From positions 1 through 64,000 of the forward strand of contig NZ_CAIUXT010000074.1 of the NCBI RefSeq assembly GCF_903903185.1: a stretch of 64,000 bases of DNA, in the 5' to 3' direction. This DNA is from an uncultured Rhodoblastus sp. GTDB taxonomy: Bacteria > Pseudomonadota > Alphaproteobacteria > Rhizobiales > Beijerinckiaceae. The notes beneath the pieces were generated by a model. It made no database searches. It had not been told where the DNA came from and saw only the letters and a program-made list of their open reading frames with translations. Made by a program: the position numbers and the translations under genes. Of the stretch, positions 55,119-63,328 are shown piece by piece (the stretch's first letter is position 1; each line of letters opens with the position of its first letter).

Positions 55119-56453
55119 ATGGCGGGAATATTGGCCAGAACCTTGGCCAGAGCCGAAACCCCGGACGCGATCCAGCCGCAGGGCTGGCTGATTGTCTGCG
55201 ACTCCGGCGCCTCCCGGGTGCGGCGCCATTCGAGCAATCTCGCCGGGCTGTTTCCCGCCTGGCCGGGACCGTTCATCGGCGCCAACTTGCGGGAAATACT
55301 GGGTCCTCAGGTCACGCACAGCCTCCGCAACGCTCTGTCGCGCTTCGCCTCCCCGGCGCCGCCGGCCTTGCTTACGGGATTGCTGCTTCCCGGCTGCGCA
55401 GGCGCCTATGATCTCGCCGTCCACGCGATCGAAGACGAAACCGTGATCGAAATCGAACCGGCGGCGCCGGAAAACGACCGTTCGCTGCTGGACCGTCTGA
55501 GGGCGTTTATCGCGCGCCTCGCCCAGGCCGGCGATCTCGACAAGACCTTGCAGGCGGCGGCGCGCCTGTGCTTCGCGATGTTGCAATATGATCGCGTCGC
55601 GGTGCTGCGCCTCGACGCGCTGGGGCGGGCGACCCTCGTCGCGGAGCAAAAAGCCGGGGACCTCGACTCCTGGTCCGGCTCCGCCGGTCCACCGGCGATT
55701 TTCAGCGAGGAAACCCGCGCGAAATGGCTCGCCTGTCGCCTCCGGCTGCTCATCGACGCCGATTCGCCGCCTGCCGCCATCCTCGGCGCGCCCGAGGCGG
55801 GGGCGCTCGACCTGACGCTGGCTTTCTTGCGCGCCCCCAGCCCCGACGAGCGCGCTGTCTTGCGCCAGAGCGGCGCCGCCGCGGCGCTGGCGATCGCGAT
55901 CGTCGTCGATGGCCTGCTGTGGGGTCTGGTGTTCTGCGCGCACCGGACGCCGCGCCATCCGGCGATGGAACTGCGCGCCGCCGCCGAACTATTCGGCGAA
56001 TTCCTCTCGCTGCGCCTGCAGGTCCTGTCGCCGCAGCGGACCGCACAAAAACGCGCGGCGCGGCCAGCGGCGGCGCTTGACGGGTTGCGGGTGATGATCG
56101 TCGAGGATCAGGCGCTGATCGCGATGGATCTCGAAGCCTCGCTCACCGAAACCGGCGTGACCGTCGCCAGCGTCTGCACCAGTTGCGCAGAAGCGCTGAT
56201 GGCGCTGGAAAGCGTCGAGATCGACGCCGCCATACTCGATTACCATCTCCACGGCGAAACCTCGCTCGCGGTGGCGGAGGCGCTGGAAAAACGGGCCATT
56301 CCGTTCATTTTCGTCACCGGGGAGAGCCTGTCGGGCCAGGGCGACGACCCGAAGCCGCTGACCCGTCTCGCCGGCAGGGCGCTGGCGCGCAAGCCCTATG
56401 AAATGGGGCGAATCATGGCGGCTCTCGGCGAGGCTCTGGCGGATCCTGAATGA
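55119..56453 (+). CDS. Phytochrome-like PAS-GAF protein with C-terminal receiver domain
   Basis: A 444-residue soluble protein. Residues 15-110 match the phytochrome PAS_2 domain (DAIQPQGWLIVCDSG), and 130-310 the phytochrome GAF domain (MLQYDRVAVLRLDALGRATL, then the strong match GLLWGLVFCAHRTPRHPAME). The conserved bilin residues are missing: no Cys precedes the PAS domain, the DIP motif is replaced by GPPAIFSEE, and the conserved SPxHLxYLRN His segment reads SPDERAVLRQ. The PHY domain is absent; instead a receiver follows directly (VMIVEDQALIAMD, Asp in AAILDYHLHGE, Lys in ALARKPYEM). It therefore probably does not sense red light, and may bind another ligand or act as a scaffold. The ATG at 55119 is 42 codons inside the ORF-track frame. 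Confidence 0.8.
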   Translation: MAGILARTLARAETPDAIQPQGWLIVCDSGASRVRRHSSNLAGLFPAWPGPFIGANLREILGPQVTHSLRNALSRFASPAPPALLTGLLLPGCAGAYDLAVHAIEDETVIEIEPAAPENDRSLLDRLRAFIARLAQAGDLDKTLQAAARLCFAMLQYDRVAVLRLDALGRATLVAEQKAGDLDSWSGSAGPPAIFSEETRAKWLACRLRLLIDADSPPAAILGAPEAGALDLTLAFLRAPSPDERAVLRQSGAAAALAIAIVVDGLLWGLVFCAHRTPRHPAMELRAAAELFGEFLSLRLQVLSPQRTAQKRAARPAAALDGLRVMIVEDQALIAMDLEASLTETGVTVASVCTSCAEALMALESVEIDAAILDYHLHGETSLAVAEALEKRAIPFIFVTGESLSGQGDDPKPLTRLAGRALARKPYEMGRIMAALGEALADPE

Positions 56454-56518
56454 GGCCGGCGCCCGATGAAGGCAGAGGCTGGACTTCTCTCCTGGGCCGC
56501 GGCTCCGGTCGCCTTCCG

Positions 56519-56977
56519 TCAGTCGCCCGCTATGCCGCCGACGGCGACGCCGGTGATCTTGCCGGCGGTGTCGAATCCGAACAGGAGGCTGGTCGCATCG
56601 CCGCGCGGAAAGACGAATTTCACGATGGCGAACGTCTGATCGCCGTCCTTCCTGGTTTGCACGATTTCGGCGCGCAGCGGCGCGGCGCCGTATTCGTTGA
56701 GGTCGTGCGCCATCCCTGCGACTGCCGCATCGGTGACCTGGGACGCAAAGGCGGTCGCATATTGAGAGCGGTCGGTCCGTCCGGCCATCATCTCCGTGAA
56801 CCAGCGCATCGCCCACGCAGAGAGGCCAGCCGAATCGGTCGGCTCGGAGACAGCCGGGATTTCGCCGGCGCGAACGGTCGCGACCGGAGAGGCTGCGAAC
56901 ATGGCGATGGCGAAGGCGGCGGCGACGCGTCGCACCCGCTTGGCCGTGCTTTGAAATGAGACCTCGGATCGTTTCAT
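56519..56977 (-). CDS. Secreted protein of unknown function (possible DUF3887-like)
   Basis: A 152-residue protein with a signal peptide (VAAAFAIAMFAASPVATVRA). The mature part is a small alpha+beta domain: helices around WAMRWFTEMMAGRTDRSQYA, then strands APLRAEIVQTRKDGDQTFAI and KFVFPRGDATSLLFGFDTAG. This order of a helical start followed by a curved sheet resembles DUF3887/SnoaL-like cystatin folds, but I cannot name the family with confidence. It lies 66 bp downstream of the sulfatase gene in the same direction and may be co-transcribed with it. Confidence 0.6.
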   Translation of the reverse strand: MKRSEVSFQSTAKRVRRVAAAFAIAMFAASPVATVRAGEIPAVSEPTDSAGLSAWAMRWFTEMMAGRTDRSQYATAFASQVTDAAVAGMAHDLNEYGAAPLRAEIVQTRKDGDQTFAIVKFVFPRGDATSLLFGFDTAGKITGVAVGGIAGD

Positions 56978-57043
56978 CAGCCTTCGCGCTTCATGAAATC
57001 GAAGCATGGGGCGGCCAGGACCGCCCCTTCCATTTGCTCACGA

Positions 57044-58735
57044 TCAGCCGCCGCCGCCCTGGACATGCGGATCGCCATGCTTCTCGATCTGCTCCCTCAA
57101 CAGCGGCGCCGGGTCCTCGGGACGCTGGAGATTGGGGATGAGATCGGTGGAGGCGCCGCCGACAAAGCGCTTGATATTCGGGAACTTGATGATCGTCTTG
57201 TCGAACTCGATCATCACCGGGCCCGTCAACCCGGCGATCCAGCCATTGTCCTGTCCGGCATATTTTCCCGGCGAGGCCTGCCGAACCGTCGACGGCGCCG
57301 CGCCATTGAACGTCATGTCATATTTCTCGAACGGGTCCATGGTCAAATTGTAGATAGCGGGAACGGCGCCGAGGTCCGACTTCACGCCGAGCCAGGAGTC
57401 TCTGGCGGTGTAGAGCATCTTCCAGGCGATGTTGAGCCACGGCTCCTTGGGATCGCCGGCGATATCGACCCGGGTTCCCTCAAAGACCTCGCCGTCGATA
57501 TAGATCCAGGACCGGCGCGCCGAATGCTCGGCCTTTCCCAAAATGTAGGCGCTGTTGTCGATCGAGTCGAAATAGATCGGTTGGCCGTCATTGCCGACCC
57601 ATTCGTGCGGCGGAGGCGTCAGGCCGACCATGGACGCGAGCGTCGCCCAGGCGTCGATATGCGACATCATCTCGTCGTACTTCGCGCGCGCGGGGATATG
57701 GCCCGGCCACCACATGATGCCGGGAACCCGCCACCCGCCTTCGAACGGCGAGCCCTTCTCGCCGCGGAACGGAGTCGTGCCCGCGTCGGGATAAGCGTCC
57801 AGCCACGCGCCGTTGTCGGCGGTCACGATCACGATGGTGTTGGGCGCATGCTTGCGGACCGCGTCAATGATCTTGCCGATGTCGGCGTCAAGCTCCATCA
57901 GCGAGTCCGAATAGTCCCCAAGATGCGACCGGCCCGCAAAGTCCGGCGCGGCGTTGGTCGGGTTGTGCATCTTGAGAAAGTTTACATCCATGAAGAACGG
58001 CCTTTCGGCGCTGGCGTGCGCTTTGATGTAGGCGACTGCATTTTCTGCCTGCTCCTCGTCGAAGGTGGCGAAGCGTTCGTAAGTAATCTTGCCGAGGTTC
58101 TTCGCCGGCTTACCGGCAAACCCTTCCCATTCGGCCAGGTTCACGTTTTCGGTATAATATTTGGCGAATTGCGGATTATAGGAGGGGAACCAGGGATGAA
58201 ACCACTTGTTGGTATAGTCGTAGGCATAGACGCCGGCGTAGTAGGCGGCGAAGTTCTTCATCTCGTCGAAACCGTGCTCCGTCGGATAGGATTCCGGAAT
58301 GTCGCCCATATGCCACTTGCCTGAAAAGTACGTCGAATAGCCTTTCTTCTGGAAGAACTCGGCGATCGTCGGCGTTTCCTTGCGCAAGTAGTTCGGATCT
58401 CCCGGCGCCACGACGATAGACAGCGCCGAGCGGACCGGGATTCGTCCGGTCATGAATGAGGCGCGTCCGGCCGTGCAACTTGCCTGGCCGTACCAATTGG
58501 TGAAGGTCGCGCCTTCCTCGGCGATCCTGTCGATGTTGGGCGTCGGGTGGCCGAGCGCCTTTCCGCCGCCGGAGTAGGCGCCGAAGTCGTTCCAGCCCGT
58601 GTCGTCCGTCATCAACATGATGATGTTCGGCTGTTTCTGCGTCTGGGCTTGTGCGGGGGTCAGGGGGAAGGTCGCCAAGGCTGCGGTGACGACCGTTACG
58701 CCGCCGAGGAGCGACGTGCGCTTGCATGATTTCAT
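57044..58735 (-). CDS. Secreted arylsulfatase (formylglycine-dependent sulfatase)
   Basis: A 563-residue periplasmic enzyme with signal peptide (through TPAQAQ at residue 31). The sulfatase signature is SCTAGRASFMTGR, a Cys-type C-x-A-x-R motif in which Cys would be turned into formylglycine. Metal ligands are in MLMTDDTGWNDFGAYSGG and VIVTADNGAWLD, and FSGKWHMGD gives a catalytic Lys and His. It releases sulfate from organic sulfate esters, which fits a bacterium that also carries a sulfate-binding protein, although the two genes are 57 kb apart. No formylglycine-generating enzyme gene is visible in the window. GGGAG precedes the ATG. Confidence 0.92.
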   Translation of the reverse strand: MKSCKRTSLLGGVTVVTAALATFPLTPAQAQTQKQPNIIMLMTDDTGWNDFGAYSGGGKALGHPTPNIDRIAEEGATFTNWYGQASCTAGRASFMTGRIPVRSALSIVVAPGDPNYLRKETPTIAEFFQKKGYSTYFSGKWHMGDIPESYPTEHGFDEMKNFAAYYAGVYAYDYTNKWFHPWFPSYNPQFAKYYTENVNLAEWEGFAGKPAKNLGKITYERFATFDEEQAENAVAYIKAHASAERPFFMDVNFLKMHNPTNAAPDFAGRSHLGDYSDSLMELDADIGKIIDAVRKHAPNTIVIVTADNGAWLDAYPDAGTTPFRGEKGSPFEGGWRVPGIMWWPGHIPARAKYDEMMSHIDAWATLASMVGLTPPPHEWVGNDGQPIYFDSIDNSAYILGKAEHSARRSWIYIDGEVFEGTRVDIAGDPKEPWLNIAWKMLYTARDSWLGVKSDLGAVPAIYNLTMDPFEKYDMTFNGAAPSTVRQASPGKYAGQDNGWIAGLTGPVMIEFDKTIIKFPNIKRFVGGASTDLIPNLQRPEDPAPLLREQIEKHGDPHVQGGGG

Positions 58736-59339
58736 TGACCAGCTCCCGGAACAAATTCGAAAATTGACCGGTCACGACGATAGCACAAGAGAGACTTTTA
58801 ACCTATTGTTTTTTATTAATAAAGCGCCGCGTTCGAGTCCGTTCGGGATTAAAAAGTTCCCGGTCGGCTGGGTCGTTATTGTAATATTGGGGCCGTTTTT
58901 ATTGTGCCCTCAAACTGGAGAAGGGTGGTATACAGATTATAAAATCACGGGGAATTTCACTTGAAAATTATTTGCCCGGGTTTGACGCGAGAGGTTGCTC
59001 TCGCCTGCTGGATGGCATCGGCGTTATCGTCCAAAATCCTGAATTTTGCTTTTCGAAACAATGCTCGACTTGTTCGCCAGCGTGAACGCCGGGCGATGCT
59101 CGGCGAATCCGTTCGGCTGCCGCCGCCGTTCGAGATTTACACGCGGAAGAATATCGAATTGGAAGGGCAGGAAGTCGGATCGACGCGGCTTCGGCCCCCA
59201 AGGCTCTCGCCTTGGTCGTTCAGGAAGGACCGCAAATGCGCATCCTTGCCGTTCCGGGCGCCACTTTCCGCAGTCCGCTCGCCGCCGCGAACCGACTCCG
59301 GTTACCCTTCGCGAACGTCGGGATTTCGCCTTCGGCGCC
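58736..59339. other. Intergenic region upstream of the sulfatase
   Basis: 604 bases. The part nearest the sulfatase (58780-58980) is clearly A/T-rich for this genome and would hold its promoter; the rest is GC-rich and ends at the convergent-side edge of the YchJ gene. The plus-strand ORFs here (58961..59437 and 59046..60287) have no family resemblance and run antisense through YchJ, so they are not accepted. A decayed gene cannot be excluded. Confidence 0.45.
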
Positions 59340-59849
59340 TCAGGCGCCGCAGCACTTCTTGTATTTCTTGCCCGATCCGCAGGGGCAGGGATCGTTGCGG
59401 CCGGGTTGCGGGCCGAGCACCACGGGTTCGCTCTTGATCGTCAGTTCGCCGGCGAATTGCCAGCGCCGGCTTTTGGAATCACGGGCGAACAGCGACTTTT
59501 CCTTGTGCGTCAGCTTTTTGCCGTCGTGCGTGTAATGGGCGACAAAGGTCACCGTGCCGGTCTCGTCCTCCTCCAGCCCCTTTTCGGTCTCGACGATCTC
59601 CAGTCCGAGCCACTCGGACTGGCGCGCCCATTCGGTCGTCGCCTTGCGGTTGAAATCGCTGCGCTGGTCGAGCGACAGGGTTTCATGGAGGTAATCGACA
59701 TCGCCCTTGGCGAAGGCGCTGTAGCGCGCACGCATCAGCGCCTCGGCGGTGGTGGGCAGCTTTGCGCGGGCCAGATAGGGACCGCAGCAGGCGGCGAATT
59801 CGAGCTTCTCGGGCGCCGTGGCGCGGCAGGGGCAGATTTCTTGCGTCAT
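59340..59849 (-). CDS. ychJ: YchJ family protein with C-terminal SEC-C metal-binding motif
   Basis: A 169-residue protein. It begins with a metal-binding-like CPC motif and [10 protein letters not shown], has the YchJ core ([20 protein letters not shown], then the NTF2-like strand segment [15 protein letters not shown]) and ends with [20 protein letters not shown], a SEC-C zinc-binding module like that of SecA. The function of YchJ is not established. The ATG three codons inside the ORF-track start is used, because the track's start is a TTG. Confidence 0.9.
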   Translation of the reverse strand: MTQEICPCRATAPEKLEFAACCGPYLARAKLPTTAEALMRARYSAFAKGDVDYLHETLSLDQRSDFNRKATTEWARQSEWLGLEIVETEKGLEEDETGTVTFVAHYTHDGKKLTHKEKSLFARDSKSRRWQFAGELTIKSEPVVLGPQPGRNDPCPCGSGKKYKKCCGA

Positions 59850-59892
59850 GGCGCGCAAACTAGCCGATTTTGCACGGCATGCAATTGCAACA

Positions 59893-60300
59893 TCAGGGTT
59901 TTGGGAAACTTTCGAGGCTCAGTTCGCCATAAGGCGAGAGCGAGGGCGAAACGGCCGACGACGGCGGCTTGGGCTTTTTGGGGGGCACGGCGGCCGCCGG
60001 ACGGTCCGCCAGCAAGTCCGCGCCGCCCGCGCGCGAGTCCGGCTCAAGGTTGGCGGCCTGTTCTTCCGGCTCGCTCGACGGTTTGGTGGGCCCGCGATAG
60101 GTCGGTCCATAATAAACATGCCGCCCGACCGCCTCGCGTTTCGCGACGCAGACATTTTTCGAAACCCGCAGGATCTGGCCGCGCGGGCAATGCCGGGCCA
60201 GCGCCGGTCCCGCCGCGAGCGGCAGCAGGGTGGAAAAGGCCAGCGCGAGACGCGGCAAAAAGGTTGGGCCGACGCGAGGCCCCTTGAGAATTCGGCGCAT
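59893..60300 (-). CDS. Small secreted proline-rich protein of unknown function
   Basis: A 135-residue protein, not recognised. A signal peptide ([20 protein letters not shown], cleaved near ALA-R) is followed by a short Cys-containing segment [20 protein letters not shown], typical of small envelope proteins with one disulfide, and then a long proline-rich, disordered tail. Similar short proteins with a CPRGQ...C start occur widely in Hyphomicrobiales without known role. It is divergent from ychF with 176 bp between them. Confidence 0.65.
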   Translation of the reverse strand: MRRILKGPRVGPTFLPRLALAFSTLLPLAAGPALARHCPRGQILRVSKNVCVAKREAVGRHVYYGPTYRGPTKPSSEPEEQAANLEPDSRAGGADLLADRPAAAVPPKKPKPPSSAVSPSLSPYGELSLESFPKP

Positions 60301-60476
60301 GATCCGATCTTTGGTCGTGGCGGCCCGATTTTAAGCAGGCCTATCGTGACCAAATTAAGGCTGCGATTAAGCCGCGCGCGGGCTTGCCTTTTGCGTTCCT
60401 GCGCCGCATAGGGCGCAAAGCCACGGGCGCCGCGTTGGCGCGCCGCACGCTTTCACTCTCAGGCGAGCCAGATTCC

Positions 60477-61574
60477 ATGGGTTTCAAATGCGGCATTGTC
60501 GGCCTGCCGAACGTCGGCAAATCGACGCTTTTCAACGCCCTGACGCAAACGGCGGCGGCGCAGGCGGCCAATTATCCGTTCTGCACCATCGAACCCAATG
60601 TCGGCGACGTCGCGGTGCCCGATCCGCGCCTCGAAACCCTGACCAAAATCGCCGGCTCCAAAGAGATCATCCCGACCCGGCTGACATTCGTCGATATCGC
60701 CGGGCTGGTGCGCGGCGCCTCCAAGGGCGAGGGCCTCGGCAACCAGTTTCTCGCCAATATCCGCGAATGCGACGCCATCGCCCATGTCGTGCGCTGTTTC
60801 GTCGATGGCGACATCACCCATGTCGATGGCGAGGTCGATCCGATCCGCGACATCGACACCATCGAGACAGAACTGATGCTGGCCGATCTCGATTCGCTCG
60901 AAAAGCGCATCGTGGCGCTCGAAAAAAAGGCCAAGGGCGGCGACAAGGAGGCGAAGGAAATCGTCGACCTGATGAACCGCAGCCTCGTGCTGTTGCGCGA
61001 GGGCCAGCCCGCCCGCCTCGCCAAGATCGAGCCGTTCGAGCGCAAACTCTTCAACCAGCTCGGGCTGCTGTCGTCCAAGCCCGTGCTTTACGTCTGCAAT
61101 GTCGAGGAGGCCTCCGCCGACCAGGGCAATGAATTTTCCCAAAAAGTGCTGGCGCGGGCGGCGGACGAAGACGCGGTGGCGGTGGTCGTCTCGGCGCAGA
61201 TCGAGAGCGAAATCGCCGTCATGCCCGCCGCCGAGCAGAAGGATTATCTCGAAGCCGTCGGCCTCGACGAGCCCGGCCTCAACCGCGTCATCCGCGCGGG
61301 CTACGGGCTGTTGCACCTGATCACCTATTTCACTGTCGGCCCGAAAGAGGCGCGCGCCTGGACGGTGGAAAAAGGCACCAAGGGACCGGCGGCGGCGGGC
61401 GTGATCCATTCCGATTTCGAAAAAGGCTTTATTCGCGCCGAGACCATCGCCTATGACGATTATGTCGCCTGCAACGGCGAGGCGGGCGCGCGCGAGGCGG
61501 GAAAGTTCCGGCTCGAAGGCAAGGAATATGTAGTCGCCGACGGCGATGTGCTGCATTTCCGGTTTGCGAACTAA
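60477..61574 (+). CDS. ychF: Redox-regulated GTPase/ATPase YchF (OLA1 family)
   Basis: A 365-residue protein of exactly the usual length. G1 is GIVGLPNVGKSTLFNALT, G3 is FVDIAGLVRGASKGEGLGNQ, the helical insert follows, and the C-terminal TGS domain has YFTVGPKEARAWTVEKGTKG and the end YVVADGDVLHFRFAN. YchF binds ribosomes and prefers ATP over GTP in many species. The ORF-track frame begins 31 codons too early; MGFKCGIVG is the conserved start. In many relatives pth precedes ychF; here it does not. Confidence 0.96.
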   Translation: MGFKCGIVGLPNVGKSTLFNALTQTAAAQAANYPFCTIEPNVGDVAVPDPRLETLTKIAGSKEIIPTRLTFVDIAGLVRGASKGEGLGNQFLANIRECDAIAHVVRCFVDGDITHVDGEVDPIRDIDTIETELMLADLDSLEKRIVALEKKAKGGDKEAKEIVDLMNRSLVLLREGQPARLAKIEPFERKLFNQLGLLSSKPVLYVCNVEEASADQGNEFSQKVLARAADEDAVAVVVSAQIESEIAVMPAAEQKDYLEAVGLDEPGLNRVIRAGYGLLHLITYFTVGPKEARAWTVEKGTKGPAAAGVIHSDFEKGFIRAETIAYDDYVACNGEAGAREAGKFRLEGKEYVVADGDVLHFRFAN

Positions 61575-61706
61575 ACGGCGAGTCCTGCGCGCAATTCTTC
61601 CCGCCAGCTTGACGCCGACCGCTCTTGCCTCGGCAGGACGACCTAGCTTAATTTTCCGCCTCGCCGAACCGCCGGTCCAGCCGCGCGCGGCCTTAACGAG
61701 GTTCAG

Positions 61707-63146
61707 ATGATGATCACAAGACGAAACCTGCTCAGCCAGACCGCCCTTTCCGCCGCCCTTGTTTCGATTTCAGGTCTCGCCGCGCGGGCCGAGGAAACCG
61801 CCGGGCGTCCCGGCTTCTTCGCCGCCAAAAATATTGCCGAGGCCGGCTATGTCTATGGTCTGCCGATCGTGATGAATTACGCTGTGCTCTATGAATTCTT
61901 CATCGACAAGACGTCGAGCCAATATAAAGGCCCGTTCAACGAGATTCACAGCGCCGCCAATGTGTTCACCTACAAAGACACGGCGGTGGTCACGCCCAAC
62001 AGCGACACGCCCTATTCGATGCTGGGGATGGATTTGCGCGCCGAACCCATTGTGATTTCGGTCCCCGCCATCGAGAAGGAGCGCTATTATTCGGTGCAAC
62101 TCGTCGACGGCAATACCTATAATTTCGGCTATATCGGCACCCGCGCCACCGGCCCCGAAGCGGGCGACTATCTGGTCGTCGGCCCGGACTGGCAGGGCGA
62201 CAAGCCGCAGGGGATCGGCAAGATCTTCCGCTCGACGACGCAATTCGCGGTGGCGATTTTCCGCACCCAATTGTTCAATCCCGCCGACATCGACAATGTG
62301 CGCAAAATCCAGGCGCTTTACCGGGCGCAGCCGCTTTCGGCGTTTTTGCATCAGCCGGCGCCGCCCGCCGCGCCGGCGCTCGATTTTCCGAAGATCGACA
62401 AGGAACTGGCGAAGCAGAATTTCTTCGACTATCTCGACTTCGCCCTGCAATTCGCCCCGGCAGCGGAAAATGAAAAGGAGATCAGGGCGCAGCTTGCCCA
62501 GATCGGCGTCGGTCCCGGCAAGACATTCCGTTTCAAGGAACTGTCGCTCGAAAAGAAGCTCGAAACCGTGATCGGGCTCAAGCAGGGCAAGGACAAGGTG
62601 GACGCCGCCGTCGAGACGGCCGGGACGAAAATCAACGGCTGGAACATTTCCGCGCCGTTCGGCGACGCCGCGCATTTCAACGGCGACTGGCTGTTGCGCG
62701 CCGCCGCCGCCCAGGCCGGCATTTACGGCAATAATGCCGAAGAGGCGATGTATCCGATGACGCGCAACGCCGTCAGCGGCGAGATCATCGACGCCGGCGC
62801 CCATGCCTATACGCTGACCTTCCCCGCCGGCGATCTGCCGCCGGTCAACGCCTTCTGGTCGGTGACGATGTATGACAGCAAGACGCAATTGCTGATCAAG
62901 AATCCGATCGACCGCTATCTGATCAATTCGCCGATGTTGCCGGGCATGAAGAAAAACCCCGACGGTTCGGTGACGATTTACATCCAGCACGCCTCGCCCG
63001 GCCCGGACAAGGAATCGAACTGGCTGCCGGCGCCCGACGGTCCGGTCTATCTGGTGATGCGGCTCTACTGGCCGAAGAAAAACCCGCCCTCGATTTTGCC
63101 CGCCGGCAAGGGCGACTGGAAACCGCCGGGCGTGGTCAAGGTTTAG
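61707..63146 (+). CDS. DUF1254/DUF1214 periplasmic protein
   Basis: A 479-residue exported protein. The N-terminus MMITRRNLLSQTALSAALVS is a twin-arginine-like signal peptide, cleaved near ARA-EE. The DUF1254 part (about 50-190) has NIAEAGYVYGLPIVMNYAVL and VVTPNSDTPYSMLGMDLRAE; the DUF1214 part (about 345-460) has PPVNAFWSVTMYDSKTQLL and VTIYIQHASPGPDKESNWLP. These are standard family blocks. Function unknown; members are often linked to lipid or steroid metabolism or stress. A Tat signal would mean that the protein is exported folded, possibly with a cofactor. Confidence 0.88.
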   Translation: MMITRRNLLSQTALSAALVSISGLAARAEETAGRPGFFAAKNIAEAGYVYGLPIVMNYAVLYEFFIDKTSSQYKGPFNEIHSAANVFTYKDTAVVTPNSDTPYSMLGMDLRAEPIVISVPAIEKERYYSVQLVDGNTYNFGYIGTRATGPEAGDYLVVGPDWQGDKPQGIGKIFRSTTQFAVAIFRTQLFNPADIDNVRKIQALYRAQPLSAFLHQPAPPAAPALDFPKIDKELAKQNFFDYLDFALQFAPAAENEKEIRAQLAQIGVGPGKTFRFKELSLEKKLETVIGLKQGKDKVDAAVETAGTKINGWNISAPFGDAAHFNGDWLLRAAAAQAGIYGNNAEEAMYPMTRNAVSGEIIDAGAHAYTLTFPAGDLPPVNAFWSVTMYDSKTQLLIKNPIDRYLINSPMLPGMKKNPDGSVTIYIQHASPGPDKESNWLPAPDGPVYLVMRLYWPKKNPPSILPAGKGDWKPPGVVKV

Positions 63147-63171
63147 CAGGCTGGGAAAAACCCACGGGCCG

Positions 63172-63218
63172 CCCTCGTGGTTCGAGACGCCCGCTTCGCG
63201 GGCTCCTCACCATGAGGG
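63172..63218 (-). repeat. Hyphomicrobiales-type palindromic repeat, copy 1
   Basis: A palindromic element whose minus-strand reading runs CCCTCATGGTGAGGAGCCCG ... GGCGTCTCGAACCACGAGGG, folding through the CCCGCGAAGCGGG hairpin. Elements of this sequence occur in many copies between genes in Hyphomicrobiales. It lies 25 bp after the stop of the DUF1254 gene and may also serve as a transcription stop for it. Confidence 0.75.
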
Positions 63219-63239
63219 CTACCCTATTGATTCCATTGA

Positions 63240-63290
63240 CCCTCTCATGCTGAGGAGCGATGCGAAACATCGCGTCTCGAAGCACGGGGG
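63240..63290 (+). repeat. Hyphomicrobiales-type palindromic repeat, copy 2 (inverted to copy 1)
   Basis: A second, more divergent copy in the opposite orientation, running CTCATGCTGAGGAGCGATG ... CGCGTCTCGAAGCACGGGG with a GATGCGAAACATCGC central hairpin. The two copies are 21 bp apart and face each other, like paired REP units. No transposase is present. Confidence 0.7.
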
Positions 63291-63328
63291 GATCAACCCA
63301 AGCATTTTTCAGCAGCCTGTCAGGGCTT

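Noticed and set aside
58961-60287. Plus-strand ORFs in the sulfatase-ychJ spacer
   Set aside because: They extend antisense through YchJ, have no family resemblance and no good ribosome-binding site.
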